A stretch of 64,000 bases of DNA from Pseudomonas hamedanensis. Its GTDB lineage: Bacteria; Pseudomonadota; Gammaproteobacteria; Pseudomonadales; Pseudomonadaceae. The DNA is taken from positions 3,122,501 to 3,186,500 of the forward strand of contig NZ_CP077091.1 in the NCBI RefSeq assembly GCF_014268595.2, written 5' to 3'. The notes under the pieces were generated by a model. The model was not told where the DNA came from and searched no databases. It was given only the letters and a program-made list of their open reading frames with translations. Positions 17,001 through 25,619 of this stretch are shown here, one piece after another. Numbering within the stretch: position 1 is the first letter of the stretch; each line of letters opens with the position of its first letter. A program made the position numbers and the translations under genes.

Positions 17001-17257
17001 AAAAGCTCTTTATCCCCCTGGTCGTCGCGGCTGTCCTGGCTGGCTGCGGCGAGAACACGCCTGTTCAAACCGTCGATTGGTACAAGATCCATGAGGCCGA
17101 GCGCTCGGCCATGATTGCCAAGTGCAAGGCTAACCCCGGAGAACTAAACGCCTCCCCGAACTGCATTAATGCCGTTACGGCGGCAAACCATCTGACCGTT
17201 GAAAAGCGCGGCTACACGAAGCACGCCCCGATAAACGCGCTCGAAGGGGGAAAGTGA
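16997..17257 (+). CDS. eexN: EexN-family entry exclusion lipoprotein
   Basis: This 86-residue protein has an N-terminal lipoprotein signal (LAGCG, lipidated Cys near residue 16) and a body with TVDWYKIHEAERSAMIAKCKANPGEL and PNCINA, the EexN pattern including conserved Cys residues. EexN-like lipoproteins block entry of related plasmids into a host that already carries one. It overlaps the previous gene by 4 bp and ends one base before the VirB6 gene. If still expressed, it could exclude related conjugative plasmids. Confidence 0.85.
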   Translation: MKKLFIPLVVAAVLAGCGENTPVQTVDWYKIHEAERSAMIAKCKANPGELNASPNCINAVTAANHLTVEKRGYTKHAPINALEGGK

Positions 17258-17258
17258 A

Positions 17259-18335
17259 ATGGCAATCGAATCAAATATTTTCGAGTGGATTGGCGAAAGT
17301 ATCGACATGACCCTGAACACGTTCGTTCAAGTCACGTCGGGCAACGTCATTTCCATGTTCACCGACGTTTTCATCTACGGTGGAACGCTGACGTTCGTCC
17401 TGATGGGGTTCGCCATCATCTTCGGATATGTCGAAGCGCCCTCCTCCAACTTTATGAAAACGTGCGGAAAGTTCATTGTCATTAGCGGCTTGGCGATGAG
17501 TGCCCCGACATACCTTTTATGGGTTGTCGAAGCTCTGCGCGGCTTGGAAACCGGCGTGGCTGATGCATTCTCGGCATCGGGTAGCAGTACGCAGGCAACC
17601 TCGGTCTATCAGGTGCTTGATAAAGCAGTCACGGATGGCTTCAAGATCGGCGGCGACATGCTCGAAAAAATGGGCAAACGGCAATGGTATGAATACACCA
17701 TGGCGGCATATGACTTTCTGAACGCCGTCATCATCTATCTCGCCACGCTCTTAGTCGCCGTTCCTGCCGGCGCGATGGTCATCGTCTCCAAGATCATGCT
17801 TACCGTCATGCTCGGAATCGGCCCGTTCTTCATCGCCATGCTGATGTTCCCCGTCACTGCTAAATGGTTTGATAGCTGGTTCGGTCAGGTCATGACCTAC
17901 ATCATGCAAATCGCTCTCGTGACAACGGTACTCGGCATGGGCATGAAGTTTTTCAGTACGCTTACGGCCGCGGTTCTGGCTTCCACTACTGACAACCCTA
18001 TCGCCACGATGCTTGAAATCCTGATCGTCACGGGTGTCACCCTGTTCTTGCTGCAGAAGGCATTTGAAGCGGCGGCGGCCTTGGCCGGCGGCATGTCCTC
18101 CGGAGGTATCACGCTCCGACAAGTCACCCAGGCAGCGGCCTCCCCCGTCACCCAGATTTTGAACAGACAAAGCACGCGCCGCGATTTGCAAAGTGGGATG
18201 ATGGTCACGGGGGGCCGGCTTAATCATTTAGCGGCGGGTAACTCGATGTGGAACCCTGCCTATCGGCAGCACATCATGGAGAACCTCGGCAAGAACTGGG
18301 GACCCGCCAAGGGTGGAGGGATTGGACGAGACTAA
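17259..18335 (+). CDS. VirB6/TrbL-like conjugal transfer membrane protein
   Basis: This 358-residue protein has several membrane helices (around 35-60, 70-90, 150-190, 195-235 and 245-265) followed by a hydrophilic tail. The central GIGPFFIAMLMFPVTAKWFDSWFGQ is the conserved VirB6/TrbL core, including the Trp next to the periplasmic loop. VirB6 forms part of the inner-membrane channel of type IV secretion. Translation is likely coupled to eexN. No further transfer genes follow; the next 300 bp hold only repeat-like, GC-rich sequence. Confidence 0.88.
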   Translation: MAIESNIFEWIGESIDMTLNTFVQVTSGNVISMFTDVFIYGGTLTFVLMGFAIIFGYVEAPSSNFMKTCGKFIVISGLAMSAPTYLLWVVEALRGLETGVADAFSASGSSTQATSVYQVLDKAVTDGFKIGGDMLEKMGKRQWYEYTMAAYDFLNAVIIYLATLLVAVPAGAMVIVSKIMLTVMLGIGPFFIAMLMFPVTAKWFDSWFGQVMTYIMQIALVTTVLGMGMKFFSTLTAAVLASTTDNPIATMLEILIVTGVTLFLLQKAFEAAAALAGGMSSGGITLRQVTQAAASPVTQILNRQSTRRDLQSGMMVTGGRLNHLAAGNSMWNPAYRQHIMENLGKNWGPAKGGGIGRD

Positions 18336-18503
18336 TCGTCCTTCATCGACTCTCCTTGGCTATATGTGCGTTCGTCCTGCGCGCCCTGCTGGGCTTACCC
18401 AAAGGGGCTCTGCCCCTCTGGACTTCCTGCCCCTCGCCGGGTGGCAGGGCTGCGGGGTAACGCCTCCCGCAACCCAGCCAATAGGGTCATCGTGGAAAGC
18501 GCG

Positions 18504-18575
18504 TCAAGGGTTCGCTTCGCCGGCATCCTCACCCGGTCTCGCTTCGCGAGCTGCGGCTTGCGGTACCGCCCTTGA
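18504..18575. repeat. Inverted-repeat-bounded intergenic unit A
   Basis: This GC-rich 72-bp segment is bounded by TCAAGGG (18504-18510) and its complement CCCTTGA (18569-18575). A similar unit with the same ends lies at 18839-18929. The whole 18336-18640 gap contains no credible gene. Confidence 0.5.
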
Positions 18576-18640
18576 CCCTCTGCGTCCGCGCTGAACTTGT
18601 CTTGTTATTAACCTGTTCTCGGTGTTTTCGGAGTGATCGA

Positions 18641-18907
18641 ATGAAGCTACGCAATACAATTTCCGACGAGGAGCGTAAGCGCAGGCAGGAAGCGGTCGAT
18701 TATGCTCGAGCATCGATCGAGCTTTCGGGTTATCACCTAGGTACCGAAGATGAAGCTCGCGCTCAGGCTTTTGTAAACGGCGATCTGGATTTGAGTGATT
18801 TTGTACGCTCTACGGCGCCGTCTCAGCTGGAAGATGTGTCAAGGGCATCACCGGAGGCCGCAGCGGAGCGGAGCCCGTCAGGGCGAGCACCGAACGGGCG
18901 AGGATGA
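18641..18907 (+). CDS. VbhA-like antitoxin, orphan
   Basis: This 88-residue protein matches the antitoxin VbhA domain (RRQEAVDYARASIELSGYHL, then VNGDLDLSDFV), which inhibits Fic AMP-transferases by placing a Glu from an SxxxE(G/N) motif in the active site. Here the motif reads S25-I-E-L-S29-G30, so the inhibitory Glu is replaced by Ser. No Fic toxin (HPFxxGNGR) is encoded nearby. Such orphans are common beside conjugation genes. The C-terminal 24 residues come from a GC-rich repeat unit (18839-18929), suggesting the original end was replaced. GGAG lies 7 bases before the ATG. Confidence 0.7.
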   Translation: MKLRNTISDEERKRRQEAVDYARASIELSGYHLGTEDEARAQAFVNGDLDLSDFVRSTAPSQLEDVSRASPEAAAERSPSGRAPNGRG

Positions 18908-18929
18908 TGGGCGCAGCCTTTACCCTTGA
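18839..18929. repeat. Inverted-repeat-bounded intergenic unit B
   Basis: This 91-bp GC-rich segment is bounded by TCAAGGG (18839-18845) and CCCTTGA (18923-18929), the same ends as unit A. Its left part encodes the end of the VbhA-like protein. Confidence 0.5.
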
Positions 18930-19249
18930 TACAGCTGCAAGCGTCCCAGCCTAGCGCCAGGGGTAGGAACCAGGCGAAGCCGCAGGACCTGCCCCTGCCG
19001 CCAGTCCGGCAAGGATAGGACGCGGATGCAACCGAAGGGGTTGCCCACGCGAAGCGTGGATCTGCCGAACTCAGACGGTTGCCTTGAAACGCGCTCACGC
19101 CTCACTCCCAACAGCTTCGTCTTGCTTCATGACGGAGATGAGATAAATAACTGTTGATATTTGGTTATTTGAAAGCTACTTGCAGAAGCCGAATGAATTT
19201 AAATTTCCTTTATAAATCAATAAGTAGATCCATAAACCAGCAAAGCTCT

Positions 19250-19331
19250 TATCGGCGTTTCAGCGTCATCGTATCGGTGTTTCAGCAACCCTATATCGGA
19301 GCTTCAGCGTAGCGATATCGGCGTTTCAGCG
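19250..19331 (+). repeat. Four 16-bp iterons at 22-bp period
   Basis: Copies of TATCGGCGTTTCAGCG start at 19250, 19272, 19294 and 19316, exactly 22 bp apart, two helical turns. The first and last are identical; the second (TATCGGTGTTTCAGCA) and third (TATCGGAGCTTCAGCG) differ at two positions each. Iterons of this kind bind the cognate Rep initiator and control copy number. Confidence 0.9.
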
Positions 19332-19344
19332 AAAACGCCTGGTT

Positions 19345-19353
19345 TTATCCACA
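19345..19353 (+). promoter_or_regulatory. DnaA box
   Basis: TTATCCACA, a perfect match to the consensus DnaA box, 13 bp after the last iteron. This placement is typical of iteron origins that recruit host DnaA. Confidence 0.85.
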
Positions 19354-19412
19354 GGGCGATCGCTACCACATTCCGGACTTAACGACGTTCCGCTGGGACC
19401 GTCTCTACAGCT

Positions 19413-20597
19413 CTATGGAAGCGCTCGAACATGAGGCGGACTTGGAAGCAGCCGTAACCCATCCCGTTCAGACGAAAGTCGGGCAGCCGGATACAGCACA
19501 TGTACATCGTGCAAACAGCGATTGAACTCCGCGCGGAAATGCGCCCTCCCCTGGGGAGTGGTCGCGTAACCTACGCCAAATTGAAAGCGCAGAGCGTCCC
19601 ATGGAATCAGGGCTGGCCGTCGAAGAATGAACATGCGCCACGTCAGCCATAAATACAGATCTATCGCCAGGGGTGATCGCAAGCAGTGCAATACGCGCAG
19701 ATCGAACGGCACGGCGTAGTCCATACACTCCCGGTAGAATGCTTCCGACAGGGTAATCGTACTCTCCCAAAGCGAACCTCCACCGGAGTTCTTCTGACCC
19801 CAACGGAGTATGCCCTCATCCGACAGCGCGACGTTCTTGTAGGAAAAATCCTGACCCTGATGCGCTTTTAGCGAAATAGTAGTGCTAAACAATTTCGTAG
19901 CCTGCATCTTCAGTCGAGAGGTATCGCCACGTAGCCCCCCACTCGTTGACAGGCCGAGCTTCTCGACGAATTCATTAAAGCTCCGACCAAGCTTCAACTC
20001 ACGCGACCCAGTCAACTTTGCCTCCCGCGTTAACCACGCGGAAATGAGTCGCGGCAACTTTCCATACGGAAGACCAATATCAGGGTCCACCAACATGGTG
20101 ATGGAGGCAAGGCCGTTGTCGCGCTTGTAAAATGCTCCATCAACTCTCTTATGCGGCATTGATGCCCAGATCATAGCGCGCGCCATATATCCAATCTGGC
20201 CGGCCGCTGCCGCCTCTTGGTTCTGGATCGCAAGAGCAGTATCAAAAAGATCCGCTGCCTTCGCTGCGCTTGCCTTAGCCGCCTTTGTAGAGTGAATACG
20301 CGTTTGCTTTGCTATGGACGCTGTCTTGGGCTCTGGAGGCAGAGACGACAAACCTCGTAGGGCAATATCAGCGGCTGGACGGAGCCCAGGAACGCGCGCT
20401 GGCTTCGCCGATCGTGTTGATCGATCTGATTTTACATGTGCAACCTGCGTCGCCTTTATTGCTGCTGTCTTGGCTGCAATTACTGCAGCCGTTTCGGCGT
20501 CTATGCCCTTAAGCACAAGTCCTTCGCAGTACCGCGCCTCATCAAACCCTTCAGTATCGGCATTTAGGAGCGAACGGGATAATAGCCTGGCCCCCAT
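19413..20597 (-). CDS. repA: RepA plasmid replication initiator
   Basis: This 394-residue protein has an Ala/Lys-rich N-terminal third and a C-terminal region (about 135-390) with the RepA_C pattern: YMARAMIWASMPH, GLPYGKLPRLISAWLTREA, and FDLRVLHCLRSPLAIDLYLWLTWR. Such proteins bind iterons and open the origin. Iterons and a DnaA box lie just beyond its 3' end. The ATG at 20597 follows the stop of the small HTH gene by 3 bases, so expression is probably coupled. The gene appears intact, so the excised circle could be able to replicate on its own. Confidence 0.9.
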   Translation of the reverse strand: MGARLLSRSLLNADTEGFDEARYCEGLVLKGIDAETAAVIAAKTAAIKATQVAHVKSDRSTRSAKPARVPGLRPAADIALRGLSSLPPEPKTASIAKQTRIHSTKAAKASAAKAADLFDTALAIQNQEAAAAGQIGYMARAMIWASMPHKRVDGAFYKRDNGLASITMLVDPDIGLPYGKLPRLISAWLTREAKLTGSRELKLGRSFNEFVEKLGLSTSGGLRGDTSRLKMQATKLFSTTISLKAHQGQDFSYKNVALSDEGILRWGQKNSGGGSLWESTITLSEAFYRECMDYAVPFDLRVLHCLRSPLAIDLYLWLTWRMFILRRPALIPWDALRFQFGVGYATTPQGRAHFRAEFNRCLHDVHVLYPAARLSSERDGLRLLPSPPHVRALP

Positions 20598-20600
20598 AAC

Positions 20601-20942
20601 TCAGCCCCCGCTCACGTGCGTAGTCAGCGGCAGTACATCCTCTGCCGGGCGCCGCCGGGCCATTTGCTCAATTTTGGTGGGCCTGCCGCGCCGGGGTTTT
20701 AAATGACTCGGATGGCTGGGGTCAGCTTGGAATTGCCTGTCAATGAAGTCAGCAACATCCACCAGCCGAAAAACACGCTTGCGACCAATTTTGAAGGAAG
20801 GAATACGATAGCGCCCCTGGCTGACCAAATTACGAATGGTCTGAGGCTGTTCACTAGTGATTTCGCTGACCTGCTCAACGGTAAGCGTCGGCGGATAGCT
20901 TTTGCATAGGAATTCAAGCGTGCTTATCGGAAAGACGGCCAT
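20601..20942 (-). CDS. Small HTH DNA-binding protein upstream of repA
   Basis: This 113-residue protein has a MerR/excisionase-like winged helix (LTVEQVSEITSEQPQTIRNLVSQ, then SFKIGRKRVFRLVDVADFIDRQ), followed by a basic tail (RRGRPTKIEQMARRR). The ATG at 20942 has GAGGTG at correct spacing; an ATG at 20954 lacks one. It ends 3 bases before repA. It may regulate repA, or, given its similarity to AlpA/Xis proteins and its position opposite the integrase, act as the excision factor. Confidence 0.75.
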   Translation of the reverse strand: MAVFPISTLEFLCKSYPPTLTVEQVSEITSEQPQTIRNLVSQGRYRIPSFKIGRKRVFRLVDVADFIDRQFQADPSHPSHLKPRRGRPTKIEQMARRRPAEDVLPLTTHVSGG

Positions 20943-21533
20943 GCCGCACCTCATGCGTAGAAGGCAGTCGTCCCTTGGGACGACGCCAATACGCGAGTTG
21001 CGGTGAGGCTCTATAAGGCGTTGGAGGAAACAGCACTTCCTAACAACGCCCGCAAGACTAGGGCCTGATTTCGGGAGCCTAAGGGTGGCCTTGCCATGTC
21101 AGCGGCAGGATTGAGTAAGGTCACTCGCATGCCCTTACACCCCGAGACTCTTTACCGGACGCTACCCCGGCGCTGTGTCGCATGTTCACTTTTGCCTATC
21201 CCCTATCTCACCTTTGGGGTAGCTCAACTGCCGCGTTAGCGTCCAGTGATCCCTGAGTGGTTGAATCCGCGGCAGCTTAGCTTTCTTGGGACACCCATTG
21301 GGCAGCATGGGCGGATTAATCGCCCGTCCGGAAAGCGCCAGAACATTCACAGTCCTAGCCTCCCACTCATCCTGGATCACATTCGAGGTTGACTACCTCG
21401 AAGGGTATCGAGCCTAAGCTCAATATCCCGGATCATAAGCCACGTTACCGATAACGCCAAGTGGTGCACCCCCGTCAGTTAACGTGAGCGCTGATTGACG
21501 AAGCCGGATCGATCAGGAGGACCATGACAGATT
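20943..21533. other. Intergenic region upstream of rep genes
   Basis: About 590 bp with no convincing gene on either strand. A 64-codon minus frame (21186-21380) has no ribosome binding site or recognisable motif. The promoter for the HTH-repA operon should lie at its left end, but I could not pick it out. Confidence 0.4.
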
Positions 21534-21551
21534 TGTCCCAATTTTGTCCCA
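21534..21551 (+). repeat. Candidate integrase arm-type sites (right)
   Basis: TGTCCCA at 21534-21540 and 21545-21551, again with 11-bp period, as at 146-163 inside the left border. Both doublets share the flanking TTGTCCCAATT context. The stretch 21552-21733 has no gene. Confidence 0.5.
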
Positions 21552-21733
21552 CCGAGGCACAAATTTTTATGGGATTTACACATATATCTAGATGTACCTC
21601 GGTTTACCAAAACTCTCCGATCACACCTACTCACTGACTTACAAATTTTATGAAAGCTCAATGAAAACTGATACATAAAAGCAAAAAGGCCCTGGAACGG
21701 ACACCATTCCAAGGCCTTAACATATTTTGTTCC

Positions 21734-21809
21734 TGGTGCCCGAGACAGGAATCGAACCTGCGACCTTCGCGTTACGAGTGCGCTGCTCTACCGGCTGAGC
21801 TACACGGGC
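21734..21809 (-). tRNA. tRNA-Thr(CGT)
   Basis: 76 nt with encoded CCA. Acceptor GCCCGTG pairs with CTCGGGC (one U-U mismatch), the T arm is GCAGG-TTCGATT-CCTGT, and the anticodon loop has CGT. Its 3' end faces the island, and its last 48 bases form the right att copy, so integration restored an intact gene here. Confidence 0.95.
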
Positions 21810-21910
21810 GGTGGGCTAAACCTAGCACCGGTCTCGGACTCCGGCAACTTGTGGGCTGCCTGATGGTTTTCTTTTGAGAACTACATTTGTGGCAATTTCT
21901 TTATTTCAGG

Positions 21911-21950
21911 CAAAAAAAATGCCCCCGCCGTTTGCACGGCGGGGGCATTT
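21911..21950 (-). terminator. pnp transcription terminator
   Basis: GCCCCCGCCGT (21921-21931) pairs perfectly with ACGGCGGGGGC (21936-21946) around a TTGC loop. On the minus strand it is followed by a run of T (plus-strand A run at 21912-21919). It lies 26 bp after the pnp stop. Confidence 0.92.
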
Positions 21951-21975
21951 TCATTGGGCTAAAGCGTCGGGGTGA

Positions 21976-24081
21976 TTAAACGCCCGAAGCCTTGGCCGCT
22001 GCCACGTCTTTGATGGACAGCTTGATACGGCCGCGGTTGTCCACGTCCAGTACCAGCACTTCCACTTCCTGGCCTTCTTTCAGAATGTCGGTCACTTTCT
22101 CTACACGAGCGTCGCTCAGCATCGAGATGTGCACCAGACCGTCCTTGCCCGGCAGGATGTTGACGAATGCGCCGAAGTCGACGATGCGCTCAACCTTGCC
22201 GACGTAGATCTTGCCGATCTCGGCTTCGGCAGTGATGCTCAGAACGCGCTGACGCGCTGCTTCTGCGGCATCCTTGGTTTCGCCGAAGATCTTGATCGAA
22301 CCGTCGTCTTCGATGTCGATCGAAGCCTTGGTTTCTTCGCAGATCGCACGGATGGTCGCGCCACCTTTACCGATAACGTCACGGATCTTGTCGGTGTCGA
22401 TCTTCATCGCGATCATGGTCGGTGCGTTGGCCGACAGTTCGGTACGCGACTGGCCAATGATCTGGTTCATCTGGCCGAGGATGTTCAGGCGCGCTTCCAG
22501 GGCCTGGCCCAGAGCGATTTCCATGATCTCTTCGGTGATGCCCTTGATCTTGATGTCCATCTGCAGCGCGGTCACACCTTTGGCGGTACCGGCTACCTTG
22601 AAGTCCATGTCGCCCAGGTGATCTTCGTCGCCGAGGATGTCGGTCAGGACGGCGAACTTCTCGCCTTCTTTAACCAGACCCATCGCGATACCGGCAACGG
22701 GTGCCTTCATCGGCACACCGGCGTCCATCAGCGCGAGGGAAGCGCCGCACACGGAAGCCATCGAGCTCGAACCGTTGGATTCGGTGATTTCCGAAACCAC
22801 GCGGATGGTGTACGGGAACACGTCAGCGGCTGGCAGCATCGCCGAAACCGAACGACGGGCCAGACGGCCGTGGCCGATTTCGCGACGACCGGCGCCACCC
22901 ATGCGACCGCACTCGCCCACCGAGAACGGCGGGAAGTTGTAGTGCAGCATGAACGGGTCTTTCTTTTCGCCTTCCAGAGTGTCCAGCAGCTGTGCGTCAC
23001 GGGCGGTGCCCAGAGTCGCGACTACCAGAGCCTGGGTTTCGCCACGGGTGAACAGCGCCGAACCGTGAGTCTTCGGCAGAACGCCGACTTCGATGTTCAG
23101 CGGACGAACGGTGCGGGTGTCGCGGCCGTCGATACGTGGCTTGCCATTAACGATGTTTTCGCGAACGGTGCGGTATTCGATTTCGCCAAAGGCAGCTTTG
23201 ACTTCAGCAGCGGAAGGCTGGCCTTCTTCACCGGACAGCTTGGCAACCACCTGATCCTTCAACTCACCCAGGCGAGCGTAACGGTCGGCCTTGATGGTGA
23301 TGGTGTAAGCCTGGGAGATCGCTTCGCCGAACTCGGCACGGATAGCGCCCAGCAGTTCGGTGGCTTCAGGCGCAGGCGCCCAGTTCCAGGTTGGCTTGGC
23401 GGCTTCGGCAGCGAGTTCTTTGACAGCGTTGATCACAACCTGAAATTCGTCGTGAGCGAACAGTACCGCGCCCAGCATCTGGTCTTCCGTCAGCTCTTTG
23501 GCTTCTGATTCAACCATCAGCACAGCGTCGGCAGTACCGGCCACGACCATGTCCAGGCTCGAAGCGGCTTGCTGTTCGTAAGTCGGGTTCAGCAGGTAGC
23601 CGGTGCTTTCGTGGAAAGCCACGCGAGCGGCGCCGATCGGGCCGTCGAATGGAATGCCGGAAATGGCCAGGGCAGCCGAGGTACCGATCATCGCAGCGAT
23701 GTCCGGATCGGTCTTCTTGCTGGTGGAAACGACGGTGCAGACAACCTGCACTTCGTTCATGAAGCCTTCTGGGAACAGCGGACGGATCGGACGGTCGATC
23801 AGTCGGGAAGTCAGGGTTTCTTTCTCGGAAGGACGGCCTTCGCGCTTGAAGAAACCGCCAGGGATCTTACCGGCAGCGTAAGTCTTTTCCTGATAGTGAA
23901 CGGACAGAGGGAAGAAACCCTTGCCCGGATCGGCTTGCTTTGCGCCGACGACAGTCACCAACACGCTGACGTCGTCGTCAACGGTGACCAATACTGCGCC
24001 GGAGGCCTGACGGGCGATACGGCCTGTCTCGAGGGTAACGGTCGATTGACCGAACTGGAATTTTTTGATTACCGGGTTCAC
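21976..24081 (-). CDS. pnp: Polyribonucleotide nucleotidyltransferase (PNPase)
   Basis: This 701-residue 3'-5' phosphorolytic RNase degrades mRNA, usually as a trimer and in the degradosome. Visible parts in order: first RNase PH domain with [12 protein letters not shown] (about 77-88), second RNase PH domain with [14 protein letters not shown] and the catalytic DEDHLGDMD (about 480), KH domain with VIGKGGATI, and S1 domain with [22 protein letters not shown]. It starts with GTG behind TAGGA. It follows rpsO, as in enterobacteria, with a long hairpin between them. Confidence 0.97.
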   Translation of the reverse strand: MNPVIKKFQFGQSTVTLETGRIARQASGAVLVTVDDDVSVLVTVVGAKQADPGKGFFPLSVHYQEKTYAAGKIPGGFFKREGRPSEKETLTSRLIDRPIRPLFPEGFMNEVQVVCTVVSTSKKTDPDIAAMIGTSAALAISGIPFDGPIGAARVAFHESTGYLLNPTYEQQAASSLDMVVAGTADAVLMVESEAKELTEDQMLGAVLFAHDEFQVVINAVKELAAEAAKPTWNWAPAPEATELLGAIRAEFGEAISQAYTITIKADRYARLGELKDQVVAKLSGEEGQPSAAEVKAAFGEIEYRTVRENIVNGKPRIDGRDTRTVRPLNIEVGVLPKTHGSALFTRGETQALVVATLGTARDAQLLDTLEGEKKDPFMLHYNFPPFSVGECGRMGGAGRREIGHGRLARRSVSAMLPAADVFPYTIRVVSEITESNGSSSMASVCGASLALMDAGVPMKAPVAGIAMGLVKEGEKFAVLTDILGDEDHLGDMDFKVAGTAKGVTALQMDIKIKGITEEIMEIALGQALEARLNILGQMNQIIGQSRTELSANAPTMIAMKIDTDKIRDVIGKGGATIRAICEETKASIDIEDDGSIKIFGETKDAAEAARQRVLSITAEAEIGKIYVGKVERIVDFGAFVNILPGKDGLVHISMLSDARVEKVTDILKEGQEVEVLVLDVDNRGRIKLSIKDVAAAKASGV

Positions 24082-24206
24082 GGTGTCCTACCTTCTTTGT
24101 GGCTCTTGGGGGAAACGGTTTCTTGCGAATTCTTGGGCAATCTCGGGAATCGGCCCGAGGGCAATTGTCCGGGTGTTACAGGTAAAGCCATATTGCAGAT
24201 AAAACT

Positions 24207-24270
24207 TGAGGCTGGGAGCCTGCAAGGCGCCAGCGGAAAACCGCTGACGTCTGGCAGACAACCAACCTCA
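24207..24270 (-). terminator. Long stem-loop between rpsO and pnp
   Basis: Just after the rpsO stop, complementary segments close a long interrupted hairpin: TGAGG at 24207-24211 with CCTCA at 24266-24270, inner CAGCGG with CCGCTG around AAAA. In E. coli the rpsO-pnp spacer holds the rpsO terminator and an RNase III site used for pnp autoregulation. This structure occupies the same place; a clear T run is missing. Confidence 0.55.
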
Positions 24271-24285
24271 TAGCGCAATCGCTGA

Positions 24286-24555
24286 TTAGCGACGCAGACC
24301 CAGGCGAGCGATCAGAGCAGCGTAACGGCTCACGTCCTTGCCTTTCAGGTAGTCCAGCAGCTTGCGACGCTGGTTTACCATGCGGATCAGACCACGACGG
24401 GAGTGGTGATCTTTACCGTTGGCCTTGAAGTGACCTTGCAGTTTGTTGATGTTGGCGGTCAGCAGTGCAACCTGCACTTCTGGCGAACCAGTGTCACCAA
24501 CAGCTTGCTGGTAGTCAGCAACGATTTGAGCTTTTTCTTGAACGTCGAGAGCCAT
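24286..24555 (-). CDS. rpsO: 30S ribosomal protein S15
   Basis: 89 residues, the standard S15 length. It contains the conserved [24 protein letters not shown] and [24 protein letters not shown], which bind the central domain of 16S rRNA. Located between truB and pnp as in most gammaproteobacteria. Confidence 0.97.
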   Translation of the reverse strand: MALDVQEKAQIVADYQQAVGDTGSPEVQVALLTANINKLQGHFKANGKDHHSRRGLIRMVNQRRKLLDYLKGKDVSRYAALIARLGLRR

Positions 24556-24697
24556 GAGGCAATCCTTCCTTATCAGGAAACTGTTTCAGGGAAACAGCTT
24601 CAACAGGCCAGGGACAAATCCCTGTATCTATAAATGAGTAGTGACCATGCCTGTTAACAGCCACACTCGCCGGCCCGCTTTCGCAGACCGGTTCCGG

Positions 24698-25615
24698 TCA
24701 TTCTGACCGAATCAAGCGACGCGGCGCGATGCGCCCGTCTTCGCTCACTTCACCGATACCGATGAAGCGACCATTGTGATCCTGTACCCGCACCATGCCG
24801 AACTTCGGCGCATCCGGGGCACGCACCGGCTGGCCGTTGAGCCAGTAGAACGCGCTCGCTTCGGAGAAGTGCAGTAACGGCCAATCCTGCAGGCCGCTGT
24901 CCGATGGCATCAGGAAGCGATCGACCGCTTCGTTGCCGCCTTCGGCATGTACCGCTTCCAGCTCTTCGAGGGTCACGGTTTGCGCCAGGGTAAAAGGCCC
25001 GGCCTGGGTCCGACGCAGTTCTGCGACGTACGCACCACAACCGAGTTGCTCACCGATATCCTCCACCAGGGTGCGAATATAGGTGCCCTTGCTGCAGTCC
25101 ACCGCAAGCCGCGCAGTATCGCCTTCGAAGGCCAGCAATTCCAAGCGCGCAATAGTAACAGAACGCGGTTCGCGCTCCACTACTTCGCCTGCACGTGCCA
25201 GTTTGTACAACGGCTGGCCATCACGCTTGAGCGCCGAGTACATCGGCGGTATCTGACTGATTTGCCCGCGAAATTTCGGCAGCACCGCTTCGACATCGGC
25301 GCGACCAACGGTCACCGGACGCTCCTGCAAAACCTCACCTTCGGCATCGGCCGTGGTGGTGGTCTTGCCCAATTGCGCCAGAGTCTCGTAGCCCTTGTCG
25401 GAATCGAGCAGGTATTGCGAGAACTTGGTCGCCTCGCCAAAGCACAACGGCAGCACGCCGGTGGCCAGCGGGTCGAGGCTGCCGGTGTGCCCGGCCTTCT
25501 CGGCATTGAGCAGCCAGCGCACCTTCTGCAAGGCGGCGTTGGAGGTGAACCCCAACGGCTTGTCCAGCAGGATGATGCCGCTGACGTTACGACGGATACG
25601 TTTGACCTGAGCCAC
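24698..25615 (-). CDS. truB: tRNA pseudouridine-55 synthase TruB
   Basis: 305 residues, the family length, from a GTG at 25615 preceded by AAGGAG at 8 bases. The longer frame would overlap rbfA. Catalytic Asp lies in [17 protein letters not shown] (about residue 48), with the conserved Tyr region PPMYSALK and the [13 protein letters not shown] motif. A C-terminal TruB/PUA-like part ends the protein. It converts U55 to pseudouridine in the T loop of tRNAs. It starts 4 bases after rbfA. Confidence 0.96.
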   Translation of the reverse strand: MAQVKRIRRNVSGIILLDKPLGFTSNAALQKVRWLLNAEKAGHTGSLDPLATGVLPLCFGEATKFSQYLLDSDKGYETLAQLGKTTTTADAEGEVLQERPVTVGRADVEAVLPKFRGQISQIPPMYSALKRDGQPLYKLARAGEVVEREPRSVTIARLELLAFEGDTARLAVDCSKGTYIRTLVEDIGEQLGCGAYVAELRRTQAGPFTLAQTVTLEELEAVHAEGGNEAVDRFLMPSDSGLQDWPLLHFSEASAFYWLNGQPVRAPDAPKFGMVRVQDHNGRFIGIGEVSEDGRIAPRRLIRSE

Positions 25616-25619
25616 CGAA

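Larger units (their letters stand above)
19139..19353. other. Plasmid replication origin (oriV)
   Basis: From left to right: an AT-rich stretch (about 19139-19235), four directly repeated iterons (19250-19331) and a perfect DnaA box (19345-19353). RepA is encoded next to it on the minus strand, with its stop codon about 60 bp beyond the DnaA box. This is a classic theta-replication origin. The rest of 18930-19412 has no credible gene. Confidence 0.82.
5..21781. mobile_element. Integrated plasmid-like genomic island in tRNA-Thr
   Basis: The island is bounded by a perfect 48-bp direct repeat of the 3' end of tRNA-Thr(CGT): one copy at 5-52, the other inside the intact tRNA at 21734-21781. Inside are an integrase at the left edge, defence-type cargo, a MobC/VirB5/EexN/VirB6 conjugation remnant, and an iteron origin with RepA at the right. 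The cargo between about 6.4 and 13.4 kb is visibly AT-rich, while core genes start right after the tRNA. The target choice parallels thrW, a known integration hotspot in enterobacteria. The integrase sits beside the truncated repeat rather than beside the intact tRNA. Only about 4 bp of left flank is visible, so another element could adjoin there. Confidence 0.9.

Noticed and set aside
19250..19331. Evenly spaced repeats considered as a CRISPR array
   Set aside because: Unit is 16 bp with only 6-bp gaps, beside repA and a DnaA box; these are iterons. No CRISPR array or cas gene was seen in the window.
21186..21380. 64-codon minus-strand frame near the right border
   Set aside because: No ribosome binding site, motif or neighbour support.
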